This document shows, in pieces, positions 9,928-18,631 of a stretch of DNA of 64,000 nucleotides. Location: contig NZ_AP027142.1 of NCBI RefSeq assembly GCF_027925385.1, positions 186,001-250,000 of the forward strand, given 5' to 3'. The number at the start of each line of letters is the position of its first letter. Position 1 is the first letter of the stretch. A model generated the notes under the pieces. The model saw only the letters and a list, made by a program, of their open reading frames with translations, was not told the origin of the DNA and made no database searches. The translations under genes were made by a program, and so were the position numbers. Origin of the DNA: Methylocystis iwaonis (lineage in GTDB: Bacteria; Pseudomonadota; Alphaproteobacteria; Rhizobiales; Beijerinckiaceae).

Positions 9928-10410
9928 TCATTCTCGCTGCCAATCGCCGCTCTTGCCGCCCTCATCCGGCTTCTTGCGCTTGCGCTTGGGGCGGCCGCTT
10001 TTGGTGAGATGTTTCCACTCGTGCGGCGCGAGGTCGATGGTCTGCGGGCCGGCCGGCTTGTGGGGGCTCCTCCCACGGTTCCGGATGCGGCTCAGCACCG
10101 CAGAGCGCACGGACGGCGATTTCAGCGCGAGCCCTGCGACATCCGAGGCGAAGCCCGGCAAGATCAATAGGAAAGACGCGAACGCCTGAACCGCCCCATC
10201 GAGCATGGCGCCCTCGGCGCGCCATTTTCCGCGCTCCCGCCAGACGGCGAGGAGCCCCTTGACGTCCGCAAGGCCGAGCGCGGTCGTGCCGAGCCCCAAA
10301 AGAATCGCGGCGAGGAGCCCGATCGCGCGCAGGACGAAGGCGAAGGCCAGAATTTCGAGCGCGAGCCAAAGGCCGAGCGCCAAGCCGATGAGCTTCGTCC
10401 TGTCGGTCAC
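9928..10410 (-). CDS. fxsA: FxsA family membrane protein
   Basis: 160 residues from a GTG at 10410 (MTDRTKLIGLALGLWL), which follows GGGAG. Two or three hydrophobic segments (about residues 7-55 and 78-100) and the GTTALGLADVKGL region typical of FxsA cytoplasmic-membrane proteins; the C-terminal tail is highly basic (GRPKRKRKKPDEGG). FxsA overexpression relieves phage T7 exclusion by F plasmid in E. coli; its physiological role is unclear. It is divergent from the Tim44-like gene, an arrangement common in alphaproteobacteria, where secB usually lies next to it; here secB is 21 kb away. Confidence 0.85.
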   Translation of the reverse strand: MTDRTKLIGLALGLWLALEILAFAFVLRAIGLLAAILLGLGTTALGLADVKGLLAVWRERGKWRAEGAMLDGAVQAFASFLLILPGFASDVAGLALKSPSVRSAVLSRIRNRGRSPHKPAGPQTIDLAPHEWKHLTKSGRPKRKRKKPDEGGKSGDWQRE

Positions 10411-10537
10411 TCGTGAAACACTCCCGCGCGCGCAAACGCTTGGCCGCGCACGCCCGATTGGGCGCGGAGCCGGCCTTGATTCGTGACATGTGAGCGGCGA
10501 CATGTTAGCCGACAAGAGAAGAATCCGGGAGTGACCA

Positions 10538-11227
10538 ATGTCGCCGAGCGGCGAACCTTTCGACCCGTCGCTGATCGTCTTTGCGGCGCTCGCCATTTTC
10601 GTAGTGTGGAAGCTGCGCTCCGTGCTCGGCATGCGCGTCGACCGCGACGCGCCCCCGCCCACGCAATTCGAGCCGCGCCGCGCGCCGGTGGGGCCAGCCC
10701 CGCTGCCGGGCGCCGCGCCCGCCGACGATTTGCCGGCGGTGCGGCCCGAGGATCGCTGGAAGGGCGTCGCCGAGAATCGCGCCGAGGCGATCACGGGCCT
10801 CGACGCCATCGCCGCCGCCGATCCGCGCTTCGACGGCAAGGCGTTCGTCGACGGCGCGCGCCGCGCCTATGAGATGATCGTCGGCGCTTTCGCCAAGGGC
10901 GACCGCGACGCGCTGCGCCCGTTGCTCGCCAAGGACGTCTTCGACGGTTTCGCCGGCGAGATCGCGCGGCGCGAGGCGGTCGAAGAGGCCGTGGAGACGG
11001 CGATCGTCGCCATCGATTCGGCGCTGGTCGATTCCGCCAGCGCCGCGCCGCGCCTCAATGAGATCACCGTCCGTTTCGCCGTGCGGCTGATGAATATCCG
11101 CAAGGACAAGGCGGGCGAAGTCATCGAAGGCGGCGCCACCATGCCGGTCGAAGAGCTGTGGACCTTCGCACGCGATCCGCGCGCCTCGGACCCGAATTGG
11201 AAGCTCGTCGCCACCCGCGCCGTGTGA
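10538..11227 (+). CDS. Tim44-like domain membrane protein
   Basis: 229 residues. Starts with a single membrane helix (about residues 8-25, SLIVFAALAIFVVWKL), then a Pro/Ala-rich linker, and a Tim44/mL45-like C-terminal domain (about residues 85-228) with FVDGARRAYEMIVGAFAKGD and the concluding ELWTFARDPRASDPNWKLVAT. In mitochondria Tim44 couples the import motor to the translocase; bacterial homologues are membrane-anchored and of uncertain function. RBS GGGAG precedes the ATG. Its stop codon overlaps the mltA start, so the pair is probably translationally coupled. Confidence 0.85.
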   Translation: MSPSGEPFDPSLIVFAALAIFVVWKLRSVLGMRVDRDAPPPTQFEPRRAPVGPAPLPGAAPADDLPAVRPEDRWKGVAENRAEAITGLDAIAAADPRFDGKAFVDGARRAYEMIVGAFAKGDRDALRPLLAKDVFDGFAGEIARREAVEEAVETAIVAIDSALVDSASAAPRLNEITVRFAVRLMNIRKDKAGEVIEGGATMPVEELWTFARDPRASDPNWKLVATRAV

Positions 11228-12324
11228 TTTTCGTGCGTCCGCCGTCGGATCTCGAACCGGTCGCCTTCGATGCGATTGCGGGCTTTGGCGAGGACGATCT
11301 CGACGCCGCTTTTCCCGTCTTCCGGCGCTCCGCCGAGCGCATTCTCGAAGCCGCACAGGAACAGCGGCCTGCCTGTCCGCCGCCGCCGGAGCTGATCGCC
11401 GCGGCGCGCGCGGCGCTTGAAGGGTCAGAGTCGGGCGCCGCCTTCTTTCGGCGCTGGTTCGAGCCGTTTCGCCTCGCCAAAAGGGGCTTTGTCACCGCCT
11501 ATTACGAGCCGGAGGTCGAAGCCCGCCGCGCCCCCGAGCCCGGTTTCGAAACGCCGGCGCTCTCGCGTCCGTCCGATCTCGTCACATTGAACGACGCGCC
11601 GCTTTCCCTAGCGTCCGGGGAGGCGCTCACGAGCGCACGGCGTCTGAGGGATGAGAGCCTCATTCCCTATCCGCCTCGACGCGAGATCGAGGAAGAGGGG
11701 GCGGCGACGGGGTCGATCCCGCTCGCTTATGTCGCAGACCCGGTCGAACTCTTCCTCATTCAGGTGCAAGGCTCCGCCCGATTACGGTTTCCGGACGGAA
11801 CCGCGCGCGCGCTCACCTATGACGGCCGCAACGGCTGGCCTTACACCTCCGTCGGCCGATTGATGATCGAGCGCGGGCTCATGCCCGAAGGCGCGATGTC
11901 GCTCGAAGGGCTGAAGGCTGCTCTGCGTGATATGGGCGTCGGCCCCGGTCAGCCTGGACGAAGGCTGATGCAGAAAAACAGGTCTTATGTGTTCTTCCGC
12001 GTCGACGAATCGAAAGACCGGGCGCTCGGGCCGATCGGGGGCGAAGGCGCGGCGCTCACGCCGCTGCGCTCCATCGCCGTCGATCGGTCGATCTGGTGTT
12101 ACGGCCTCCCCTTCTGGATCGCCGCGGACGTTCCCTGGGAGAGCGAGGCGCCGACCCATTTCGCGCGGCTGATGATTGCGCAGGATACGGGATCGGCGAT
12201 TTTAGGCGCGGCTCGGGCCGATCTGTTTTTCGGTTCGGGCGCGCGCGCCGGCGCGCTGGCGGGCCGCGTCCGGCATGAGGCTGATTTCCACGTTTTCCTA
12301 CCAAAAAAGGACCCATCGCCGTGA
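11224..12324 (+). CDS. mltA: Membrane-bound lytic murein transglycosylase A
   Basis: 366 residues. Cleaves peptidoglycan glycan strands with formation of 1,6-anhydromuramic acid. Motifs: GFVTAYYEPEVEARR near residue 92, VELFLIQVQGSARLRFPDG, KNRSYVFFR, and the C-terminal 3D domain with AQDTGSAILGAARADLFFGSG carrying the catalytic aspartates. The GTG at 11224 overlaps the preceding TGA (GTGA), and the 3' end overlaps the Smr gene in the same way, so the three genes form a tight operon. No lipobox or strong signal peptide is visible with this start; export may depend on an unnoticed N-terminal extension. Confidence 0.92.
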   Translation: MIFVRPPSDLEPVAFDAIAGFGEDDLDAAFPVFRRSAERILEAAQEQRPACPPPPELIAAARAALEGSESGAAFFRRWFEPFRLAKRGFVTAYYEPEVEARRAPEPGFETPALSRPSDLVTLNDAPLSLASGEALTSARRLRDESLIPYPPRREIEEEGAATGSIPLAYVADPVELFLIQVQGSARLRFPDGTARALTYDGRNGWPYTSVGRLMIERGLMPEGAMSLEGLKAALRDMGVGPGQPGRRLMQKNRSYVFFRVDESKDRALGPIGGEGAALTPLRSIAVDRSIWCYGLPFWIAADVPWESEAPTHFARLMIAQDTGSAILGAARADLFFGSGARAGALAGRVRHEADFHVFLPKKDPSP

Positions 12325-12881
12325 GCGACGACAGGCGACGCTATTCCCGCCGGCTGACTCGCGCCGAGTCCGAGCTTTGGTCGATTGTCACTGCCAGCGT
12401 ACGCCCTTTCCGGGCGCGGCCCGCGCCCGTCGCAGAGCCGCCCGCGCCGGCAAGCGCTCCCGAGCCGGTGCGTGAAAAAGCCCCCGCGCCGGTCGCCCAT
12501 CGCGACCGGCCGCCGGCGCCCAAGCCCGCGACGCCTCTCGTCGAGATCGACCATCGCACGCGGGTGAAGATCAAGCGGGGCCGGCTCGAGGTCGGGGCGA
12601 AGCTCGATCTTCACGGAATGCGGCAGGACGAGGCCCAGCGCGCGCTCAACGCCTTCCTGCGCCGCGCGCAGGCGGAGGGCGCCAAGGTCGCGATCATCGT
12701 CACCGGCAAAGGCCTCTCGCGCGAGGAGGGCGGCGTGCTGCGCCGCGTCGTGCCCATGTGGCTACAGGCGCCGAGCCTGCGCGACGTCGTCGTCGGCTTC
12801 GGCGAAGCGGCGCGCCATCACGGGGGCGAAGGCGCGCTTTACGTGCAGATCCGCCGCGCGGATCGCCACCGCGTCGGCTGA
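12321..12881 (+). CDS. Smr domain protein
   Basis: 186 residues. The N-terminal half is basic and Pro/Ala-rich (about residues 30-75). The C-terminal Smr domain (about residues 95-180) contains LDLHGMRQDEAQRAL and IIVTGKGLSREEGG, with LDLHG and TGKG the diagnostic nucleic-acid-binding or nuclease-type motifs of the MutS2-related Smr fold. Its specific role is unknown. GTG start overlapping the mltA stop. The fxsA, Tim44-like, mltA, smr order is a common alphaproteobacterial arrangement. Confidence 0.88.
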   Translation: MSDDRRRYSRRLTRAESELWSIVTASVRPFRARPAPVAEPPAPASAPEPVREKAPAPVAHRDRPPAPKPATPLVEIDHRTRVKIKRGRLEVGAKLDLHGMRQDEAQRALNAFLRRAQAEGAKVAIIVTGKGLSREEGGVLRRVVPMWLQAPSLRDVVVGFGEAARHHGGEGALYVQIRRADRHRVG

Positions 12882-12899
12882 TTTCGGCGGTCGCCCAAA

Positions 12900-13157
12900 G
12901 TCATACGGGATCCGCTTGATTGGTTGGGTGTTAATCCCGGCAAAACGAGCGATCGGAATTACCGCCGTCATTGCGAGGAGGCGGAGCCGACGAAGCAACC
13001 CAGTGCCGCATCGCTGCCCTGGATTGCTTCGCTTCGCTCGCAATGACGGGCTCTGAGCAAAACCGGCGCTTTTGCGGCTCTGGATTCCCGGTCGGGCTTT
13101 CAGCCCGCCGGGAATGACAAGCCCCATGCGAGCTATTCAAACAGAAATAGTATCACG
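12900..13157. repeat. Dispersed palindromic repeat R2, copy b, split by an R1
   Basis: The left part (12903-12960) carries GGGATCCGCTTGATTGGTTG and an AACGAGCGATCGGAATT arm; the right part (13050-13157) carries CTGGATTCCCGGTCGGGC, TCAGCCCGCCGGGAATGACA and GAGCTATTCAAACAGAAAT. Compared with copy d (43.2 kb), the element is continuous except for an R1 inserted at the centre. It lies between the convergent smr and hemY genes. Confidence 0.85.
12965..13048. repeat. Dispersed palindromic repeat R1, copy b (nested in R2)
   Basis: CCGTCATTGCGAGGAGG at the left and CTTCGCTCGCAATGACGG at the right, with GAAGCAACCCAG / CTGGATTGCTTC inner arms. It interrupts R2 copy b. Confidence 0.9.
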
Positions 13158-14547
13158 CGTTAGTTTCGGCGGGAGCCGCCGTCAGCGCCGCGGGCTTCTC
13201 CACGGGCGCGGCCAGGAAAGCGGCAGGAATATTGGCGCGCCCTTCCTCCGCGAGTTGCGGCGCCGAATGCGGCGGCGTCTTCCACTCGAACGCGTCGAGC
13301 CGGCCCGTAGCGGGCGACATCGGCAGCCAGTGCTTGGAGACAACGCCATCGGCGATCCAGGCAGGATCGCGCGGGGCCCGGCTGCCGCGCGCCAGCCATT
13401 CGCGCACCTGTCCGCTCTGGCCGTTCTCGGCGTCCTCGATTTCCGCCATCAGCAGGCAGGTATGAGCGCTCGGATGCTGCCCCTCCGCGACGAGCGGCGC
13501 GAGCGCCTCGCGGGCCTTGGCGAAATCGCGGGCCGCGAGCGCCGCCTCGGCGACGATATGGCGGCTTGCGGGCGCCTGGGACGCAAGCTTGGCGAGCTTT
13601 TCGACCCGCGCCACGCGCTGGCTGTTCGATTCTCCCGGCAGCGCTTCGAGATAGAGGGCCGCAAGCTCTGGATGCGGCGAAGCGGTCCAGACGCCCTCGA
13701 TGAGCTTGGCCGCCTGCTTGTAATCGCCGTGGCGGATGAGCACCTGCGCGGCGGTCACGGCGGCGGGAACGAAGCCCGGCCGGCGCTTCAGGGCCTGACG
13801 GGCGAGATGCAGCGCGTCATGGGGGTGCTCGCGTTCGCGCGACACCGCCATGGCCGTCTCGATGACCGCCCGCAGCTTCTGCGCCGAAGCGAGGTCGATC
13901 GCCTTGGCGCTGACGCTCTTTTCGAGCGCCTCGCGCGCCTTCTCCCAATCGCCGGCCGCGGCAAGATGCTCCAGCACGGCGGAGCCGGCCCAGGGCAGGG
14001 GCGCGATCTCATGGGCGGCGTTGGCGAAATGCGCCGCCGCCTCGGCGTCCTCGCGGCGCTTGGCCTCGATATGCAGCCCGCGCAGGCCGAGAAGCTTGGT
14101 CTCGGGCTTCAGCGTCATCTTGTGAAAGGCCTTGGCCGACGTCGCGCGGTCTCCCGAGAGCTGCGCCGCCTGGGCGACGAGCATTTGGGTCAGCGGCTCC
14201 TCGGGCAGGAGCTTCTCGGCGAGCTGGGCGGCCTTGCGGGCGCGCGCGGCGTCGCCGGAGCCGACGGCGATCAAGCCTTGCGAGATCACGTCGAGCCCCT
14301 TCGCCTTGCGCCGCTCACGCGAGCCGCCGGCCACGCGGCCGGGAAGCCGCACCAGCGCGATGACGATCGCCCAAACCAGGATGACGGCGGCGGTGAGCGC
14401 CAGCAGGCCGCCGATCGCGACGGGGATCGAGGTCTCGATATGATTGCCGGCGAATTCCAGCGTCAACGAGCCGGGCTGCTGAATCAGCCATTCAAGCCCG
14501 TAGGCGGCGGCGGCGAGGGCGAGGATAAAGAAGAAAACGAATAGCAT
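13153..14547 (-). CDS. hemY: HemY N-terminal domain / TPR-type membrane protein
   Basis: 464 residues. Two N-terminal membrane segments (about residues 2-20 and 42-66) bracket a short periplasmic loop, GSLTLEFAGNHIETS; then a long alpha-helical tetratricopeptide-like region to about residue 400. This is the proteobacterial HemY protein (not the protoporphyrinogen oxidase of Bacillus), associated with heme synthesis operons, exact function unresolved. It follows the Mic60-like gene by 15 bp on the same strand. In relatives these two usually sit downstream of hemC-hemD, which are absent here. Confidence 0.85.
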   Translation of the reverse strand: MLFVFFFILALAAAAYGLEWLIQQPGSLTLEFAGNHIETSIPVAIGGLLALTAAVILVWAIVIALVRLPGRVAGGSRERRKAKGLDVISQGLIAVGSGDAARARKAAQLAEKLLPEEPLTQMLVAQAAQLSGDRATSAKAFHKMTLKPETKLLGLRGLHIEAKRREDAEAAAHFANAAHEIAPLPWAGSAVLEHLAAAGDWEKAREALEKSVSAKAIDLASAQKLRAVIETAMAVSREREHPHDALHLARQALKRRPGFVPAAVTAAQVLIRHGDYKQAAKLIEGVWTASPHPELAALYLEALPGESNSQRVARVEKLAKLASQAPASRHIVAEAALAARDFAKAREALAPLVAEGQHPSAHTCLLMAEIEDAENGQSGQVREWLARGSRAPRDPAWIADGVVSKHWLPMSPATGRLDAFEWKTPPHSAPQLAEEGRANIPAAFLAAPVEKPAALTAAPAETNA

Positions 14548-14562
14548 GACCCTCGCTCCCGC

Positions 14563-15918
14563 TTATTTCTTGCCGATCGCCGCTATGGCGCTCCGCAGCA
14601 GATCATCGGCCGCCCTGGCCGCCTCGCTGCGTTGATGAAGCGTTTCGCCGAATTCCTTGGATTCAGCTTTGGCCTCGTCCGGCAGGCTGTTGTAAAGGCT
14701 TTCTGCGTCGGCGAAATCATTGCGCGCCAGCGCGGTTTCGAGACGCTGAACCTTGCCGGCGACGCTTTCCGGATGAGCTTCTCCCGCCGGCCGGACCTTC
14801 ACGAGCTTGCTTGCGCTTTCAAGCAGTTGTCCCGTCAGATTGCCGCCTTCATGCGCCGCCCCGGGATGGGCCTCATGCGCTTCGAGCTTCTTGGCGACCC
14901 CGCGCAGGGACTCTCGAAGCTGCGCGCCGGTCGGCGCCCCTTTTTCCGAGAGCTCGATCAATACGGGCGCCGGCGCGGGCTCCGCCTTCAGGCGGGCAAG
15001 CGCCGCGATTTCCTCAGAGAAGGGCTTGCCGGCCTCGAGATCGCGCTGAAGCGCGAAAGCGACCACAAATGTGGCGCTCGCCGTGTCGACGGCAGGGACG
15101 ACGACCGGCGCCGGCGCGGGCTTCGGCGTCTCCTCGGCCTTGGACACCTCGGCCTTGGACACCTCGGTCTCGGGAGCGGCGCGCGCTTCGCTCTTGGGCG
15201 CCTCGAGCTTCTGCCGCAGAGCCTGGATTTCGTCGCTCATGGCTTCGATGCGGCCTTCGAGCGCGGAAATGAGGTCGCGGTCGGTGAAGCCGTCGGCGTC
15301 GCGGGCCTCGCCCTTGGCGACGGGCGCGGGCTTCAGCGTCTCGACCGGCGCCGCGGCAGGGGCAGGCGGCGGCAAAGGCGCCGGCGCCTCCTCGACGGTT
15401 TCGACAGGCTTTTGAGCGGGCTCAGGAATATCGACGCGCTTCGCTTCGGCCGGAGGCGCTTCGAGCGGCTTTTCAGGCTCCTTCACGGCTTCGGCCGGGG
15501 CCGGCGGCGCGGGGGGCGCGGTTTCAGCCGGAGCCGGGGTGGGCGCGGGGGCAAGCGGCGCCTTGTCGAGCAAGGCGTGGCGCGAGGGCGCCTTGGGCGC
15601 GGGCTTGGTCGATCCGGTCAGATCGTCGAGAAATCCCCGCGCTTTATCGACAGCGCCCTGCGCCGCGACCAGACCCGCGTCGATTTGAGTCGCGACCTCG
15701 CCGACGCGCGGGTCCACGTTCCGGAAGGTCAGCGCGCCATAGCCGGCGGCGCCCAGCGCGACCAGCAAGGCCAGGGTCGAAACGACAAGCTTGGAAGCAA
15801 CGCCTCCTGAGCGCCGCTTCCCCGGCGGGCGCGGCGGCGGGACTTGCGCCTGCGTCGCCACAGGAGTCTCGACCTCGGAAGCTTGATCCTTCGTCACCTC
15901 TGATTCAGGCGCCGCCAT
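14563..15918 (-). CDS. Mitofilin/Mic60-like inner-membrane protein (COG4223)
   Basis: 451 residues. A basic cytoplasmic N-terminus, one membrane helix (about residues 42-65, KLVVSTLALLVALGAAGYGAL), a very Pro/Ala/Glu-rich linker (about 105-210), a coiled-coil stretch (about 225-250, SALEGRIEAMSDEIQALRQKLEA) and a helical C-terminal region (about 300-451) that corresponds to the mitofilin signature region. Alphaproteobacterial Mic60 homologues shape membranes and form contact sites at intracytoplasmic membranes; they are typically encoded beside hemY as here. Assignment is from domain architecture and context. Confidence 0.75.
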   Translation of the reverse strand: MAAPESEVTKDQASEVETPVATQAQVPPPRPPGKRRSGGVASKLVVSTLALLVALGAAGYGALTFRNVDPRVGEVATQIDAGLVAAQGAVDKARGFLDDLTGSTKPAPKAPSRHALLDKAPLAPAPTPAPAETAPPAPPAPAEAVKEPEKPLEAPPAEAKRVDIPEPAQKPVETVEEAPAPLPPPAPAAAPVETLKPAPVAKGEARDADGFTDRDLISALEGRIEAMSDEIQALRQKLEAPKSEARAAPETEVSKAEVSKAEETPKPAPAPVVVPAVDTASATFVVAFALQRDLEAGKPFSEEIAALARLKAEPAPAPVLIELSEKGAPTGAQLRESLRGVAKKLEAHEAHPGAAHEGGNLTGQLLESASKLVKVRPAGEAHPESVAGKVQRLETALARNDFADAESLYNSLPDEAKAESKEFGETLHQRSEAARAADDLLRSAIAAIGKK

Positions 15919-16012
15919 GCTGATCGTCCTCGCTGCGTTTCACCCCATGGTGAAGCAGGTATAAAGTACGCAGATTGCGCGCGAAACAGGCTAATGCGCC
16001 GGCGTCCGCTTG

Positions 16013-16882
16013 TCAGCCGGCGGCCTCCATCAGCGCCAGGGTGCGGCGGGCGATGTCGAGATGGAGCCGCTCGACCATCTTGCCGTCGATCTGCACCACG
16101 CCCTTCTCGGCGTTTTCCGGCTCGTCGAAGACGGCGATGATCTTGCGGGCGAAATCGACTTCCTCGGCGCTCGGCGCGAAGATCTCGTTGACCGGCCCGA
16201 TCTGGCTGGGATGGATCAGCATCTTGCCATCGAAGCCCATGTCGCGGCCCTGCTCGGCCTCGCGCCGCAGCCCCGCCTCGTCCTTGAAATCGTTGTAGAT
16301 GCCGTCGATGATCTCGATATTGTGCACGCGCGCCGCCAGCACGCCGGCGGAGAGCCACGACACCAGCGCCGGCCGGCCCGGCGTCAGGCGCGCGCGGGTC
16401 GATTTGGCGATGTCATTGGGCCCGAGCACCAGCACTTCGAGGCGCGAAGCCGGATCGTCCGACGCGCTGGCGATCTTCTCGATGTCGAAGATGGCGCGGG
16501 GCGTCTCGATCATCGCCCAGAGTTTGGTCTTGAAGGGCGCGCCGGCCGCGACAAGATCAGCGGCGGCTTTCAGAATGTCGTCGCGGGAATTGACCTTGGG
16601 GATGACGATGGCGTCCGGCCCCGTCGGCGCGATCGCGGAGATGTCGGGCTTATACCATTCCGACCCACGCGCGTTGACGCGCACCACCACCTGCCGCTGG
16701 CCGTAGCCGCCGCCCGTCACCGCCGAGGCGACCTGCTCGCGCGCCATGGCCTTGGCGCCCTCGGCGACGCCGTCCTCGAGCTCGAACATCAAAACGTCGG
16801 CGGGAAGGCTTTTGCCTTTTTCCAGCGCGCGGGCGTTGGAGCCGGGCATGGCCAGGACGCTGCGTTTCAGTTTCGAAATCAT
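16013..16882 (-). CDS. HpcH/HpaI aldolase / citrate-lyase-beta-like CoA-ester lyase
   Basis: 289 residues. TIM-barrel enzyme of the CitE / malyl-CoA lyase superfamily: RSVLAMPGSNARALEKG near the N-terminus, MFELEDGVAEGAK (acidic metal/substrate site), VVVRVNARGSEW, IVIPKVNS, MIETPRAI (Glu), LVLGPNDIAKSTRA and DGKMLIHPSQIGPVNEIFAPS. Members cleave or form malyl-, methylmalyl- or citramalyl-CoA; the substrate cannot be fixed here. In a serine-cycle methylotroph a malyl-CoA lyase would be expected, but this stand-alone copy may be a paralogue. The start MISKLKRS at 16882 fits the family better than the upstream frame start at 16966. Confidence 0.88.
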   Translation of the reverse strand: MISKLKRSVLAMPGSNARALEKGKSLPADVLMFELEDGVAEGAKAMAREQVASAVTGGGYGQRQVVVRVNARGSEWYKPDISAIAPTGPDAIVIPKVNSRDDILKAAADLVAAGAPFKTKLWAMIETPRAIFDIEKIASASDDPASRLEVLVLGPNDIAKSTRARLTPGRPALVSWLSAGVLAARVHNIEIIDGIYNDFKDEAGLRREAEQGRDMGFDGKMLIHPSQIGPVNEIFAPSAEEVDFARKIIAVFDEPENAEKGVVQIDGKMVERLHLDIARRTLALMEAAG

Positions 16883-16982
16883 CTTTGAGCTCGCTCGCGT
16901 GGTAGGTTCATCTTTTTCTTGCCGTGCCGGCTGGTCTACACAATAAGAGGCGTCTCCGCCATTCACATCTCGGAAACAATCG

Positions 16983-17699
16983 ATGGCAGCCGCACCCGGC
17001 CCCGCGAAAAAGGGCGGCCTCCCGCCGCGCCTTATAGAAGGATACGAGGTTTTTCTTTCCGGCCGCTTCCGCTCGGCGCAGGCGCGTTTTCGCGCGCTCG
17101 CCGAAGAGGGTCAAAAACCGACGACCATGGTGATCTGCTGCTGTGATTCGCGTGTCGACCCCGAGTCGATTTTCGACGCGGGGCCAGGCGAGCTTTTCGT
17201 CCTGCGCAATGTCGCGGCGCTGGTGCCGCCTTACGAGCCCGACGATCACTTCCACGGCGCGTCGGCCGCGCTCGAATATGCGCTCATGGCGCTGGAAGTT
17301 CAGCACGTCGTCGTGCTGGGCCACGGGCAATGCGGCGGCGTGAAGGCCTATGCGATGATCGCCGCCGATCCCGAGACGCCGCGGCTGAGCCACAGCGACT
17401 TCGTCGGCGATTGGATCAAAATGCTCGCGCCCGCCGCCGAACGGCTCGGCCAGGCGCCCGATCCCGAAGATAAGGATTATCTGCATCGGCTCGAATTCGA
17501 GTCGGTCAAGCAGACCCTCATCAATTTGCGCAGTTTCCCTATGGTGCAGGTTTTGGAGCATCGCGGCTATCTCACGCTCCACGGCGCCTTTTTCAGCGTC
17601 TCGGATGGAAAGCTGCTGGCGCTCGACGAGCAGTCGGGCGACTTCCTTCCGATCGCGGAAAAAGCCCACGCCGACGCATTTTTGGAGGCGCGCTTTTGA
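16983..17699 (+). CDS. Beta-carbonic anhydrase
   Basis: 238 residues. Interconverts CO2 and bicarbonate. Zinc ligands Cys54 (in CCCDSRVDP, with the Asp55-Arg57 dyad), His114 and Cys117 (in LGHGQCGGVKA) are all present, as is the NVAALVPPYEPD segment. Divergent from the CoA-ester lyase gene with about 100 bp between starts. The 3' end overlaps the next gene by 4 bp, so the two are probably co-translated. Bicarbonate supply would matter for carboxylation reactions. Confidence 0.95.
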   Translation: MAAAPGPAKKGGLPPRLIEGYEVFLSGRFRSAQARFRALAEEGQKPTTMVICCCDSRVDPESIFDAGPGELFVLRNVAALVPPYEPDDHFHGASAALEYALMALEVQHVVVLGHGQCGGVKAYAMIAADPETPRLSHSDFVGDWIKMLAPAAERLGQAPDPEDKDYLHRLEFESVKQTLINLRSFPMVQVLEHRGYLTLHGAFFSVSDGKLLALDEQSGDFLPIAEKAHADAFLEARF

Positions 17700-18580
17700 C
17701 GGACGTCCCCATGCTCTCCGGTCTGCATGAGCTTGCCGGGCGCTATGACGCGCTGCTGTGCGACGTCTGGGGCGTGCTCATCGACGGCAAGAAGCATTTC
17801 CCGCGCGCCGCCGACGCCTTGCAGCGTTTCCGCGCGCAGGGCGGGCGGGTGGTGCTCATCACCAACGCCTCGCGGCCGGACGCCGAAGTGCGTCGGCAGC
17901 TTTTGGGCCTGGGCCTGCCGGAGGACGCCTTCGACGATCTCGTTTCTGCCGGCGAATTGACGCTGCGCGAGATCGTCTCGCGCAAGGGGCAGGCCTGCTA
18001 TCATCTCGGCCCGCCGCGCGACAACGGCCTCTTCGAGGAAGCAGGCCGCCGCCTCGGCGCCCCGGTCGCGAAGGTTTCCCCCGAGGAGGCGGACTACGTC
18101 GTCTGCACCGGCCTCTTCGCCGAGCGCGAGGAAATCCCGCAGGATTACGACGAAAGGCTCGCGGCGCTGAAAGCCCGCGATCTCACCATGCTCTGCGCCA
18201 ATCCGGACATTGTGGTCGCCATCGGCGGCGACATCGTCTATTGCGCGGGCGCGCTCGCCGAGCGCTATGCGGCGATGGGCGGCAAGGTGCTGATGTTCGG
18301 CAAGCCGCATCCGCCGATCTACGCCGCCGCCCTCGAACGCCTGGCCGCGCTGCGGGGCGGCGCGGTCGATAAAGGCCGGGTCTTCGCCATGGGCGACGGC
18401 GCGCTGACCGACCTTGCGGGCGCCGGGATGGCGGGGCTCGACTGCGTCTTCGTCACCGATGGGGTGCACGCCGAGGAGCTGCGCCCGAATGGCGGAGCCG
18501 TCGATCGCGACGCGCTCGCGCGCTTGACAGAGCTGGCGGGCGCGCGTCCTGTGGCTTTGGCAAGCGAAGTTTTCTGGTAA
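17696..18580 (+). CDS. HAD superfamily class IIA hydrolase (TIGR01459 type)
   Basis: 294 residues. Likely phosphatase with the subfamily's characteristic motif I, CDVWGVLIDG (nucleophile Asp23), motif II LITNASRP, and a C-terminal motif IV MGDGALTDLAGAGMAGLDCVFV. Substrate unknown. GGAGG at 17684-17688 lies 7 bp before the TTG at 17696, which overlaps the carbonic anhydrase stop; this favours TTG over the ATG at 17711. Upstream of maoC and, in relatives, of ribF and ileS. Confidence 0.88.
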   Translation: MTDVPMLSGLHELAGRYDALLCDVWGVLIDGKKHFPRAADALQRFRAQGGRVVLITNASRPDAEVRRQLLGLGLPEDAFDDLVSAGELTLREIVSRKGQACYHLGPPRDNGLFEEAGRRLGAPVAKVSPEEADYVVCTGLFAEREEIPQDYDERLAALKARDLTMLCANPDIVVAIGGDIVYCAGALAERYAAMGGKVLMFGKPHPPIYAAALERLAALRGGAVDKGRVFAMGDGALTDLAGAGMAGLDCVFVTDGVHAEELRPNGGAVDRDALARLTELAGARPVALASEVFW

Positions 18581-18631
18581 AAGGGGGGAAATGGGCCCCT
18601 GGCCCGCCCCGTCAAACGATCTGGTGACTAC

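Noticed and set aside
9719..10170. Short frames reading LRATRSNPG and similar
   Set aside because: Translations of repeat R1.
13072..15810. Long plus-strand frames opposite hemY and the Mic60 gene
   Set aside because: Antisense to genes with membrane topology and conserved operon order.
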